DNA of 64,000 bases, taken from NCBI GenBank assembly GCA_037951105.1, contig JBAMJV010003808.1, positions 1 to 64,000 of the forward strand. The letters run 5' to 3'. Positions 53,404 through 64,000 of the stretch are shown here, piece after piece; within the stretch, counting starts at the first letter, position 1; every line of letters begins with the position of its first letter. The notes beneath the pieces were generated by a model. The model did not search any database, was not told where the DNA came from, and saw nothing but the letters and a program-made list of their open reading frames with translations. The stretch comes from Echinarachnius parma (Eukaryota; Echinodermata; Echinoidea; Clypeasteroida; Echinarachniidae). The position numbers and the translations under genes were made by a program.

Positions 53404-53640
53404 AGCTCTGTGACTGACTGTCTTGGGGAAAACGCAAAAATTGTCCTGACAAATCATCCAAAAGAAGGGGAAAATGGGACTGGAGAATGGTTTAGACACT
53501 TTTGACATTTTGTGCTACATGAACTTAAAGCACCGTGACTGAATGTATTGGGGGAAAAAGCTAATAATGTCCTAGAAAAATGTCAGAAAATGACTGCAAA
53601 GTTCTGGAAAATGGTTTAACCACTTTGACATTTTGTTTCC
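53404..53640 (+). repeat. Two-copy host tandem duplication
   Basis: 53404-53510 and 53526-53635 share GTGACTGA-TGT-TTGGGG, ATTGTCCT, GAGAATGGTTTA-ACACTT and TTTGACATTTTG. One copy took the MITE insertion. Confidence 0.65.
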
Positions 53641-54937
53641 TTTGCTATCCTTTGTGCAACTTTGTTGTGATTATTTTACTATCCTGGATGGGTTTTGTAC
53701 AGTTCCACTGTTGGTGAAGAGATGTTTGTTGGCACAATGATTTTTGACACCAAATTTGGCAAACATAATTTAGCTAAACCTCAAGAAAACAGGTTTTAAA
53801 ATCTGCCATATTGTACTTGACACAACTAACAATTTCCATAATGATTGTACCGAATTTGATACATAACTTTGAAGTAATTTGCACAGAATTGGACAAGCCT
53901 AGCTTGTAATGTTTTTCTTTTTTTTGAACCATATAAAAGCTAGTTTTGGGCCACCCCAAAATCACTTGCCTGACATAGCCATAAGGTAAAAACATGTTGT
54001 TTCCAGTCCTGTGTATTGAAGCATGTTTGATTGCTTCATACATGAACATGTAGTACAGTACAATGTACACCTATAAATTGTATGCTGGGTGGTACTTAGG
54101 GATGGAGTGTGACGTCCATACTTACGAATCAATTTGCGCCCAGCATTTTGGGGCAGGTTCTACCATCATCTTGAAAGTCAATCAGTGTCGCTTTTTATTA
54201 TGACGCCGCTCCGCGAGATTCCTTTTTGGCGCTAATGGCCGTGCATATAAATTGCGGGATTTAGGTAAGCTACATGTAGGGGATTCAGAGGAGGTGAGAG
54301 AGAAATTACCATCTCCGTTTTCAGACGGAAGAAATTTCATGTATCTTAGTCAGAATTTGACTGCCTTTAATAACGCTATTGAAAATTCATTGTTTGATGA
54401 AATGCAGAATGTTTTGATGTTTGATATTTGATGTTTGATGTTGGATATTTCAAAACAGTTAATTCAGACTTCAGACACTGGATTTACTTTGTATTGACAT
54501 GCAAAATATGATCCATATACATGTAGGCATCATTGATGGCATGTGTGAACGGGTCATGATGAAGAGTTTTTTCTCCAGTCAGTACAGGCACTAGTTGGAG
54601 TGGAGCAGATTTATCTTCATCTTCATCTTCATGCTGGTAAGCCTGGTGATGGGCCTTCATGCTTCATGTTTGTTTTCAATGGGTACCTTGTTTATTATAA
54701 CACTATTATGCTTACAAATTTGAATTACAATTAAGTACCCTGGATGCGAACTGTCAACTGTGCAAGAATGTGTGATATCTCAGTATTACCTGTGTGATTT
54801 TTTTGGGAAAATTTAATGCAAGGAACATTAATCTCATGATTGTATTACTGTGCAACAGGCATTAAAAACACCTTTTATATAAAGAGACTACCAAGTGGAA
54901 AAAGGGTTTTCAGCCGTATAATACATGTAGACTACTA
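53641..54937. other. Intergenic or intronic DNA
   Basis: Contains short TTGATGTTTGATATT and CTTCATCTTCATCTTCAT simple repeats (54415-54450, 54612-54632). No gene recognised. Confidence 0.4.
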
Positions 54938-55015
54938 CCGTAAAACTCCGTGTATAAGACGCACTCGTGTATAAAACGCACCCCCAACTTTCTATACAAA
55001 ACAAAAAACAAAAAA

Positions 55016-55065
<50 letters not shown>

Positions 55066-55446
55066 GAAATTTTTTTTTCATGAATATTCATATATTCATG
55101 AGGTAGCAATGCTCATTAAATATGCAAAATACTAAATTCATTAATAACTTTTTTGTAGAGAAACATGTATAACCACTGTTTAGAAAATTGAATATTAAAT
55201 GAGTGCTGCTACTCATGAATATCTGAATATTCAATTAGTAGTAGTGTTACTGCTTAAAAACTTGCATTTTGTTTTGCTAACCACTATTATTTATGTAGGA
55301 AAAAGATATATTTTGATAAATGTTCCCCCTTTTATCAAGCTCTTGTCATGACTATACTACTGGCTGTACCTGTGTATAAGACGCACCCCCCACTTTGAAA
55401 ATTTTCCGACGGAAAAAAAGTGCGTCTTATACACGGAGTTTTACGG
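54938..55446. mobile_element. TA-target MITE with perfect 27 bp inverted repeats
   Basis: CCGTAAAACTCCGTGTATAA... (54938-54964) is perfectly complementary to 55420-55446. TA on both sides (54936-54937, 55447-55448). 509 bp with a T-run of about 44 at 55020-55063 and ATGAATATTCATATTCATGA palindromes. Perfect arms imply recent movement; an old relative is at 10590-11010. Confidence 0.85.
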
Positions 55447-55448
55447 TA

Positions 55449-57804
55449 AGTGGAAATGGGGGTTAGATCAGATTGGGTCACATACAGTATCCCTGTTATG
55501 TCATGTAGATTGTAGAACTCAAGTCCTCCCATTGTAACAAAAACAACAAAACAAATAATAACACAAAACATACTCACATACTCATTCAAAACAATGTTAT
55601 TGTATTAACCGAGAGCGTTTATAAACACTTTTAAAAAAGCATGATAAACATATATTCAAAGTGAAGCTTTTATCCAAGTTCATTATCTTCTGTTGAAGTA
55701 CCATTCTGTCTATCAAAGCCTCTTACGTGTCGGTTTTTCTACTTATGGTGTTGTCATAAAAAGTCAGAGGTGCGTGAAACAAGAACATTCTCCAACATAA
55801 ATGTGTTTTGACTGGTGGGACTATGGTGGGATTGTTTGTGTAAGGTTCCTGTTACATTTTGTCCCGGAGTGGAATTTACACAATGATATCAACTTGTTCC
55901 TTTGTCCCTCTCGGTTCAATCCAAACTATAAATGAACAAATTCAATATTATGAGTATCAAGAATTTCCAGAAAATAGGTCTCGAAATGAAAGTTTTCAAT
56001 TAGTTGGCCTGGCAGGGGAATGTAACACTAGGACTATCAAGTGGTGATGGCCCAATGCCAAGTTTGGGTGGCCCAAAACACAGAAAAACAGTATTTAAAG
56101 ATTATAATGTTAGGTTGTCCAGATGGGCAAGTAAATATAACATGAATTAAATTCAGGTGGGCCAGTGGGCTGTAATGGATGCAATATACAGTGGTAAAGT
56201 CCACTAGTATTATGTGTATACATGTATTGTGGGACCAATTCTGAAATAGTTCTAACATGGTCTAAGTACTCCTGCATATTCTTTCCAAAGACACCCTATG
56301 CATATATGGGTATACAGCCAGTAGATTAAAGAAGAAGAAGACTAGTACAATGTACTAATGAAGATGAAGACGAATAATGAAAACAAAATGATTTGTGCCT
56401 GATTAAATGCTTCAAATTTGAAACATTGGTCACTATTCAGTAGGTTAGTGGCAATCTACATGTAAGTGGCAAGATATTATTTTGGTGTGTTCTCCCATAG
56501 ACCTGGTTTTCCAAACAGTGAGTGCGCCTTTAAGCCCAAGAGTGAGAGTGAGAGAAAGGGGAGTGTGTTTGCATTTGACTTGAGGTTGTTCAGTGGTACC
56601 TACACATGTGTTATATCACCTGCCTGAGTGGCATGGAACGGTTTTCCAGGTCTTTCAGGGAAGCGCTGGGAAAGAAAGTAGGTCAGATTAACCTTTGACC
56701 TCTGGGTTACCCAAACTTTTTGGGAATGAAATTGGAGCCTTCTATTTTTGTTTTACATGTATGTGTGTCTATCATCACTCCCTGTCCTTACTTGTCTTTG
56801 AATTTAGAAATGAAAATGACAATGTGTGTGGCTCATACTTTGTAATTGCACAATAGTTCACATGCTGAGTGGTTTTATTGAAACGCAATTTAAATTTGAT
56901 ATGCTCTGATAGGTTACTAATACTAGAAAATGTTTTGAATTGAAATTTGATTGATTCTATAATGTATAAAGTTGTTAGGACCATGTCCTACATTTGTGTA
57001 TTTGGACATGATTGAATGTGAATGGTGTTTTGCTTTGTGTGGCTCATAACTCTGCAAAAACTCTGTACACCAAAAATGAAACAAAAATGAAACAAAAATG
57101 AAACTGAATACTGATTTCATATCAAGATGTAGTTTTGAAGATACGATAAAAACGTTCTTATTTTCATTTTCCAGCAGGTTTTATTCTAATTAAACTATGT
57201 AATGGTTGTCATTGGCTCACTGCAGCATTATATTGCTAGAAACATCTTTTGCATCACCCCCCCCCCCTCCCCCAGCCATCCCCAAAATGAGACCAAGAAC
57301 CCTTTCAAATAGAGCGGTTTGTTAGTACGATTCCATTCTCCTGCTCTTTAGCTGGAGAAATTAATCACTGCTTTCTCCTCTTTTCATCTCACATATCATC
57401 AGACTTTTCCCCAGGTTGCGTTATTTCATATTGGGCCCTTCTCTTGATGCATCTGGACGCATCTGATGAAATTCAGGCAAATGTCTTTAGTTGAGAAAGA
57501 GAAGGGCACAAAATCACTCTTTGTTATTCTGAGATAATCGTGTTTAAAGTTTAAAAGAGCCATGTATTTAACTAAATATAGCTCTCTCAGTAAATATTTG
57601 ATGAATATTCATGAAATTAGACATAATTATTCTCTTACAATTGTGTGTAATTGTAATGTATTATAACCCTCTGTCCTACAAGATGGTATGCATAACTCAA
57701 TTTAGGCAGAATTGACTTAAAGTCCTTCTCGCTCTCACCTGGCGATTATGAAAGGGATACAAGTGATGTTGATGCTGCATGATGACCCGATGAGTAATGC
57801 TATT
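55449..57804. other. Intergenic or intronic DNA
   Basis: Simple tracts only (C-run near 57258-57275, AAAAATGAAAC repeated near 57071-57105). A GGGCAAGTAAAT/GGGCCAGTGGGC relic near 56125-56170. No gene recognised. Confidence 0.4.
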
Positions 57805-57957
57805 AAGTTGTAGAATCGTGATCCAATGCATAATGTAGGATTCCAATGCCTTCGATTTTGATGCATGAGAAATAGGTTGAAGTTGTGGAATCGTGATCCA
57901 ATGCAGAATGTACAATTCTAATGCCTTAGATTTTATGCATGGGGAAGTAGGTTGAAT
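57805..57957 (+). repeat. ~76 bp two-copy tandem repeat
   Basis: Both copies read AAGTTGTAGAATCGTGATCCAATGCA..AATGTA..ATTC-AATGCCTT-GATTTT-ATGCATG..AA-TAGGTTGAA with few changes. Confidence 0.75.
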
Positions 57958-58271
57958 AGCCTGCATTGCAATCAATCTCTTCAAACTACTTGAATAGTCA
58001 ACCTCGCAATTTCCAAATCCATTTGGGGGGCTTCAGCAAAAGCTGTAGGCTAATCTTGACCTTTTGGGTAAAAAAGCAAAGAAAAGGGGAACTAGAATCT
58101 ATCTTTGACAGGCCAAAAGTTCACCTTAAATTGAGCATTTTGTGCTAATTAGATGTAGAATTAATGACAGAACTCTATTCTTGGTTGAGTTTGGACAATT
58201 CTGTAACACTTGACCTGAGGATAATAATACTATGTAATACACAAAAATGAAAATTAAGGGGTTTCTGGGAC
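57958..58271. other. Left flank of the TGTCGGACGGA element
   Basis: 58185-58235 (GAGTTTGGACA..TCTGTAACACTTGACCT..GATAATAATAC) recurs at 62115-62168 on the other side of the element, as a direct repeat. Confidence 0.5.
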
Positions 58272-59309
58272 GGGCCTGTTTCAAAAAGATCGTAATCATG
58301 TCGGACGGAATTCGATAGCAAAAGTGGCTGTCATTTTTGTTCCAGAGGTAGTGGGCTTACATTATTGTACATGGATATGGAGAGCATGCATGGTTTTCAG
58401 GATATCAAAGTATCTTTCCAAATTTATTTTCTAAATTTGGTCAGGGCTGCAAAAATTGACCATGTCGGACGGAATCGATAGAAATGATGACCCCACACTT
58501 TTTGTATTCAAGTTGATATTCTATCAAAAGTTTAAGTGATTAGTTTCAAATTCACAGTTACATGAACAGACAAACAAGCATAGATTTAATTATCAGAAAG
58601 TCTTTGTTAAAACCTTGTTGTCATGGAAACAGAAACTTCTAAAAAGAAGGTCATGTCGGACGGAACACATCCATGTCGGACGGAATTAAAATGTTACTAT
58701 TTTGGCAACTTGCCAAAATCATTAATTCTGTACCTTTGGTAGAAAGGTTATGATAGGAACTAATGTTGTTGATAGTTGAAAAGAGTTCACCTCTATTCAT
58801 AAATTTGATATCATGGAAATATTGAACAAATTCCGTCCGACACGTTCGGTTCCGTCCGACATGATCAAGCAACTGTTTTCAGCATTGTGAATTATGCCTT
58901 GTTTCACAAAAAAATACTATGTAGGTTTGAAAAGCTTACAAAGTACCAGATTAAGAATGAATTGGGCATTATAAACTGCAGTTAATTTGGGGATAAAATC
59001 AAATGAGAAATGTAGGAAATTACATGAAAATTGTGACCCTTTTGTGACCTTTTCAACTGACTCACGATCACAGTTACAAAATTTCCATTTTGCATTTTCA
59101 TTAAAAGTGGTGCAAATTTTCACGCAAGTTCAGTTGTCAATGATAAATCTAAGATTCTAACAGAAATACATGTCAAAACCTGACCTTTTATTATAACTTC
59201 TGATTTTGTAAATTGATTTCTGGGTAGTTTTAAAATAATAATCAAAGGAAATTCAGAGGAGTATGTACAGATTTCCTTTCATTAATGATTTATAAATTCA
59301 TTTTTTAGG

Positions 59310-59650
59310 GAAACATAAGGACCGCTATTCATAAAGACTGCTATTCATAGGGACCCCTATTCGATATTTGAAAAAGGGTCATTATTCATAAGGACTGCTA
59401 TTCATAATCGATAAAGAGGGTTGCTATTCATTCCTAATATGAGAAGAGGGTCGATTTTCATAATTTACAAAATCGGGGTCACTATTCATAATACCTAATG
59501 AGGGTGGCTATTCATAATACAAAGAAGAGGGTCGCTACTCATAATAAGAGAAGATGGTTGCTATTCATAATACCGAATGAGAGTCGCTATTTATAATACA
59601 AGCAGAGGGTCGCTATTCATAATTTGTGAAATGGGTAGCACTTCATAAAA
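59310..59650 (+). repeat. Array of GGGTCGCTATTCATAAT units
   Basis: About a dozen degenerate units of 20-35 bp built on AGGGTCGCTATTCATAAT, separated by short A-rich spacers. Inverted counterparts (GAATAGCGA, GACCCTG, ATGAATAG) lie at 60890-61030, so the two arrays face each other. Confidence 0.75.
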
Positions 59651-59906
59651 TATGATTCAAATTTCCCTTTTCAATGATCCTTATTAAATGATCCATAAAA
59701 TTTGCCCGGATTATTTACGTGACCCCCACACAAGGCCAATCCAGGCACGATAAATGCCATTGTGCCAACAGTTGCGATCAGGGCGAGTGGTAGAGGTGGG
59801 GGGGGGGGGGATGGGGGGTAGATATCGTATTTGCCAATATTGATTCCTGTACGTCCTATTTTACCGTAAATTGCGCATTTGCGCGATTCCAGGAAGAATG
59901 CCATTT

Positions 59907-60139
59907 CAGTGGCGGATCCAGGGGGGGGGGGTTAAGGGGGTTTAACCCCCCCCCCCCCCCCCCCTTGGGCTGCCAAGTGAAAATGTATCAGTGAAAAAGG
60001 TGACACAAAATCACTTACGGGGGTTCAAAATAGCAAAAACAATCGCCAAGAGGAGCCGGGAATCACCCCCCACTCGCTGTTACGCGGCTCAGGTCACGCC
60101 CCCCCCCCCCCCCTTAGCAAAAAGCTAGATCCGCCCCTG
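59907..60139. mobile_element. MITE with CAGTGGCGGATC ends and G/C runs
   Basis: Left CAGTGGCGGATCCAGGGG faces right CTAGATCCGCCCCTG. CATTT stands at both borders (59902-59906, 60140-60144). Long G- and C-runs inside at 59920-59930, 59946-59963 and 60099-60113. Confidence 0.75.
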
Positions 60140-60144
60140 CATTT

Positions 60145-60889
60145 ATAACCACCTTATGTGCAATTCCATGATTAGAGGAATATTCTTTTTAATTTTCCTA
60201 AATCCTGGTTCTTTTTCAAGCTTCTTTTTCTGAAGGAATCACAATTAAATTGAGAGAGCTTTAATTTCCGACCTCTAAATCACACTGTCGTGTCCTCGTT
60301 ACAGAGAAACACAACTATACATGAAATGGCACATGTGGGACTACACATGCTTTAAACACAGTTTGATGGGATTTTAAAGAAATATATAATTTCTTTTCCA
60401 TTTCTTTCTTTTGAATACTATAAAACACTTCATATAACACCAACCAGTGTTTCCTCTACAAATTTGAAATGCATAAAAACATCATTTTAATTTAGACGGA
60501 CAAACTGTAATGTTACTAACCGTAACGTTACTAACCAGGTTTTAATTGTTTCTACTAAAATTAAAAGACATATTTCAATATTTGATACATCACACCATTT
60601 GCAAAGTCACTGTCAATGGTGTAATAATACAAATATGTTTCAGATGACTCCTGTTTAAATACAAGAAATATTTTTCACAAGGACTCATGATTTTGTCCAT
60701 GTCCTTTTTTTGTAACGTTACTAACCGAAGTTTGAGTTTGTATTGTCACTGGAATTGTTTTTAATTACTGTGTGAAGAAGGTTTTGTCAGGAGGTATTTA
60801 ATGTACCAGAAATTTAAAGAAAATATTCAGGCATCTTTATGTAGCATCCTATTACTATTACCTATGAATTAGGAATAGTGCCCTTTTTT
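60145..60889. other. Centre of the 58-62 kb element
   Basis: Non-coding. The word TAACGTTACTAACC occurs at 60522-60536 and 60714-60727, with ATGTTACTAACC just before the first. No ORF of interest. Confidence 0.5.
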
Positions 60890-61030
60890 CATGTTTGTGA
60901 ATAGCGAGTTAAGCGACCCTGATTTTGTTTCATGAATAGCAATCCTCATCTCACATTATGAATAGTGGTCCTTATGCCTTTATGAATTAGAGTGACCCCT
61001 TTTGCATTTCATGAATAGGTTCTCATGACT
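60890..61030 (-). repeat. Inverted counterpart of the GGTCGCTATTCATAAT array
   Basis: Words GTGAATAGCGA, CATGAATAGCAATCC, ATGAATAGTGGTCC and ATGAATAGGTTC read as the plus-strand array in reverse. Confidence 0.65.
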
Positions 61031-61938
61031 AGTGAGGTTACCAGGAATTAAGCTTTCTAGGATAAAAGTACATGTAGTGTCAATTACATGAAAGTTATGT
61101 TGAACTACATGTATATTGCATCTATGTTTTTGACAATTTGAAGTGAAATTAATTGATTACATGTATGAAGTGATCTATCATGCATTATCTTGTCCTTTTT
61201 TGCCTCTAATATTGCTGTAAATTAAAGTGTGCTTTGAATATGAGTTCTAAAACCAGTCATATACATTCTTTCTCCTTAATCATAAGGTTTAGAGACAATT
61301 TGCAAATTACAGTGTATGTCTCCCTATGTATGAATGTGATGTCTCACAACAAATTCCGTCCGACATGCCAGTTTTATGTCGGACGGAAAAAATGTCGACC
61401 CTTATTTTTCCCTACTTGATGAAGGTATATTATCAAATTAATTATTTGTGCTTGAACTACATTTAAGTAATTGATACCTGACAGGGAAGAATAACAAAAA
61501 TTGTTGATATTTTTTTATGGGAAAAACTTCTCGGAAAATTTGTGCATGTCGGACGGAAAATTTTGAGTTCATATTTTTTAAATTGCAGGAAATCTACATT
61601 TCATCATATCTGGCTTCAATTTATTAATAAAGTGGTTGATAAAGATGTTTTATAATATCTATGTGCAGATACATTTGCAACAAAGAAATTAAACTGCTAC
61701 ATAGGACCTTGTCCTTTCATAGAAAAAATTCCGTCCGACATGCTTGCAAATTGGCATAATGTTACATAAATGACAAAATAATTACGAAATCATGAAATAT
61801 TTGCATGGAAATAGATATTTTGTGAAAGAGCAGGTATGAATAATCCCCAAAATGTAAATAAACATCATTTACAACTAAGTTTTAAAATTCAGCAAGATGG
61901 TTACCCATTTTGAAACAGGCCCATGCCGTCATAGGGTT

Positions 61939-62014
61939 TTCTATGTAGCCCAGTCGGTAAGAGCACCGGTCTAGCAATCCGGAGGTCTCGGGTTCGAATC
62001 CCGTTGGAATCCCA
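61939..62014 (+). pseudogene. tRNA-like sequence (Ala AGC-like), probably a SINE head or tRNA pseudogene
   Basis: Box A TAGCCCAGTCGG (61946) and box B GGTTCGAATCC (61991) are intact, the internal promoter of RNA polymerase III. The anticodon stem-loop CCGG-TCTAGCAAT-CCGG would present AGC. The acceptor stem does not pair (5' side TTCTATG against GGAATCC), and the D-stem and T-stem each have a mismatch, so it is unlikely to be a working tRNA. A SINE head or pseudogene fits better. Confidence 0.55.
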
Positions 62015-62922
62015 TTTTCTTTGCTCATTTTTAATTACACCAAAAAAAGGGCAGATAACTTTGAATTAGCATTTTGGTGCAAAATAAATGTTCAATGACA
62101 TCTCTAAGGGGTCATCATTCTCGAGTCTGGACACATCTGTAACACTTGACCTTGTGATGATAATACACCAACAACTAACCAACACAGTGTGGAAAAGGCC
62201 AGTTGAATAAAAATTATTTTTAAAAAGAACACTTGAGGTACTTTTATGCAAAGTATAAATTCACATCTCTTAGTGCCCATCTTTTACATTCAGATAAACA
62301 CATTGAGTGCCAATATCGCATATTTGCACTACATAATACACACAAATGTCATAGGGCTGTAAAATCCCTGGCATTTAAAGTGTTAGGCCATAGAAAAGCC
62401 ACTGAATCACAGAACGTGACATCCTTTTCTGCCAATAGTGATGAAGGGGTTACCTTGCTCATATCAGACAGTTGCATGCACATAGCGCAGCGTCGCTTGA
62501 AGAGATCCGTTGTCGACTGGCAATGATCATCCGATCTGCCCGCAGGGCTCCCTCGCACATCCAAACATAAACACAGGAGAGGCCTGAGCATTGATTGCAT
62601 GCATCACTGCCAATTTAAGCAGTTTTTTTTTCTGAATTTCATCCCTCAAGGAGAGAAAAAGTGGAATTTTAATTTAAAGAAATGGGACAAATGATAACAG
62701 AACCACAGAATTTCTCCTGGTGCTGTTTTAGTGTTTCATAACCCTTTCTCTTCTCTTTTGATTTGTGCTATATCCTCATTTTATTTACATATTTATGATA
62801 ATAAATGTTTGTGTAGTTGTTGAGTAAATTGCGTAATGAGGAAATGAGAAGCATTAATTACTTTTCACATGATTTTAATTCATGTTTAATATATAGATAG
62901 TTGAATTTGATTAGATTGATCA
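62015..62922. other. Intergenic or intronic DNA
   Basis: Contains the right copy (62115-62168) of the direct repeat that brackets the 58-62 kb element. A less AT-rich stretch at 62390-62590 has a 97-codon plus-strand ORF (62233-62526) without a domain. Confidence 0.4.
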
Positions 62923-63070
62923 GGTCCCCATTGCAGAAAGAGATACAATCGATTGTAAGTTACAATTAATTGTAAGTCAGATCATGTGTTCTAAATGCTT
63001 AAATCTGATTGGTTGAAACGCGCAAATGTTCTGAGTTACAATCGATTGTATCTCTATCTGCAACGGGCCC
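62923..63070. mobile_element. MITE with GGGCCCGTTGCAGA-type ends
   Basis: Left GGTCCCCATTGCAGAAAGAG faces right CTCTATCTGCAACGGGCCC. Next to them ATACAATCGATTGTAA faces TTACAATCGATTGTAT. About 148 bp. Confidence 0.75.
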
Positions 63071-63373
63071 ATAAGTGATAACATTTTACAGAGAAATGAG
63101 AAGTAATATGGCACAGTTTTCATTTCCATTTTTCTAAAAAGTCACAGCCTGTGTTCTGTATTATTTTATAATACCAAAATGCAATATATATTCCAAAATA
63201 TGTATTGTTTTACTAGCAAGCAGGGGCGCCATGAAAAAAAGTTAATTTCTGCACTGGTTTTGTGTTTCCTATTTCATGGAAAATTTACGGTTCTAATGAA
63301 AATGCGTCTTTCGGTATTTCCTTTGGGAACTGTCTTCCGGACTGTCCCTGCAAAGCATTGCACGAGACTCTAA

Positions 63374-63453
63374 TTAACCCGTTCCCTACTAGTTTATGAA
63401 ATCCCCATAGACTTTGTACACAACCCACTCGGTTCCCGTGGTCAAGGGGTTAA
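63374..63453. repeat. Single relative of the 64 bp repeat, with inverted ends
   Basis: TTAACCCGTTCCCTACTAG...GAAATCCCCATAGACTTTGTACA...GGTTCCCGTGGTCAAGGGGTTAA. The outer TTAACCC and GGGGTTAA are inverted, suggesting that the array at 29.7 kb grew from a tiny inverted-repeat element. Confidence 0.65.
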
Positions 63454-64000
63454 GGCTACATGTATTCTGTGCATGCTTACAACATCTTGGCAAAGGTTCG
63501 ATCATTCCGCCATTTTTTCTTCGGATGCTTTGCTTTGATCCTTTCCTTCCTTGTCTTGACTTAAATAAGAAAATGTTAACCATTTCCTGTATTCCTTAAT
63601 TCTAACTATATATTTTCAGATTAAATTGTTTTATTGTTCTAAGTTCATACTTTAGGAGTATAAAAGTCCTTCGGCTTACACTTACATGTAGATTGATAAG
63701 TGGGGAAATTAAAAAAGAGTAGGTCTTTCTGGCTCCTCAGGACTTAATTCTAGAAGACTGTTGTCTCTCTCCGATGCCATGCGATTGGAGAGGTAAATTA
63801 AAGAGCTATGTGATTTGTATTCAGAGCATCTCCACAAAAGTTTGATCAGCTTGCCTCTGAGATGCCAGCTGTTGCTATGACGATCACCTTTTGTGTTGAA
63901 AACAAGAGAATCCTTTCTCCGTTGGCAATAATAGCACTTTGACTTAGAAATCGTAAATTGTTATTGTCAATTTTCATCCAGTACAAGATTTCTGTTTTTG
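63454..64000. other. Intergenic or intronic DNA to window end
   Basis: No gene or repeat recognised. Confidence 0.4.

Larger units (their letters stand above)
58272..61922. mobile_element. 3.65 kb inverted-repeat element with ten TGTCGGACGGA sites
   Basis: Perfect 15 bp ends GGGCCTGTTTCAAAA / TTTTGAAACAGGCCC. The 11-mer TGTCGGACGGA occurs at 58299, 58463, 58654, 58674 (plus), 58832, 58851 (minus) near the left end, and at 61355 (minus), 61377, 61547 (plus), 61730 (minus) near the right end. It was not noticed elsewhere in the window. Clusters of a short word inside both ends are how several DNA-transposon families present transposase-binding sites. No transposase ORF was found, so the element is non-autonomous or something else. 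No target duplication seen. Superfamily unassigned. Confidence 0.6.

Noticed and set aside
54950..55135. ORF with a poly-Phe run
   Set aside because: It is the T-run inside the TA-target MITE.
59671..59904. ORF of 77 codons beside the G-run
   Set aside because: It includes a homopolymer-encoded proline run and has no recognisable domain.
61939..62014. Functional tRNA-Ala gene
   Set aside because: Boxes A and B are fine but the acceptor stem does not pair and two other stems have mismatches.

Overview
The window is AT-rich nuclear DNA of an animal, most likely a marine deuterostome invertebrate (echinoderm or a relative). Reasons: spliced exons with GT/AG borders, very low gene density, many short inverted-repeat transposons, and a full-length endonuclease-type LINE whose ORF carries 2A recoding peptides, as reported for sea urchin and amphioxus LINEs. 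The species cannot be fixed from the sequence. There is no bacterial operon, CRISPR array or rRNA.

Layout. (1) 1-7.1 kb: a minus-strand, intron-containing gene. Three in-phase exons share an acidic opening module (6872-7102, 5974-6180, 2509-5346). The last exon encodes zinc fingers, a Crypton-like tyrosine-recombinase domain and a C-terminal SANT/Myb-like domain, with two coding minisatellites. A damaged tandem copy of its 3' end lies at 1938-2472. (2) 7.8-20 kb: a stack of nested DNA transposons. In 13.3-16.9 kb one short TTAA element is split by a 3.2 kb element with internal ~195 bp repeats, which is itself split by a 5'-truncated LINE. (3) 20.5-25.1 kb: a LINE on the minus strand with one long unbroken ORF and a duplicated 2A module. 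(4) 26-47 kb: two plus-strand first exons that look like signal-peptide exons (26213-26306 and 41760-41820), both ending in phase 1 at strong splice donors, plus a possible small spliced transcript at 45.4-47.4 kb. They are embedded in many MITEs, long-inverted-repeat elements, a 64 bp tandem array, and a small inserted element with palindromic hairpin repeats and a hammerhead-ribozyme-like end. (5) 48-64 kb: no protein gene recognised. It holds microsatellite DNA, more MITEs, a TTAA element whose empty site survives next to it, and a 3.65 kb inverted-repeat element (58272-61922) with ten copies of an 11-mer clustered at its ends. A tRNA-like sequence lies just outside it.

The protein-coding content is mainly mobile-element enzymes: the tyrosine recombinase, the intact 2A LINE and the RT fragment. 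The host content is probably the 5' part of one or two secreted or membrane-protein genes whose other exons lie in unrecognised parts of this window or beyond it. Most short elements are non-autonomous. Target-site duplications read directly here suggest TTAA-type (piggyBac-like), TA-type (mariner-like), 3 bp (Harbinger-like), 8 bp (hAT-like) and 9 bp (Mutator-like) transposition. No DDE transposase was recognised in the window.
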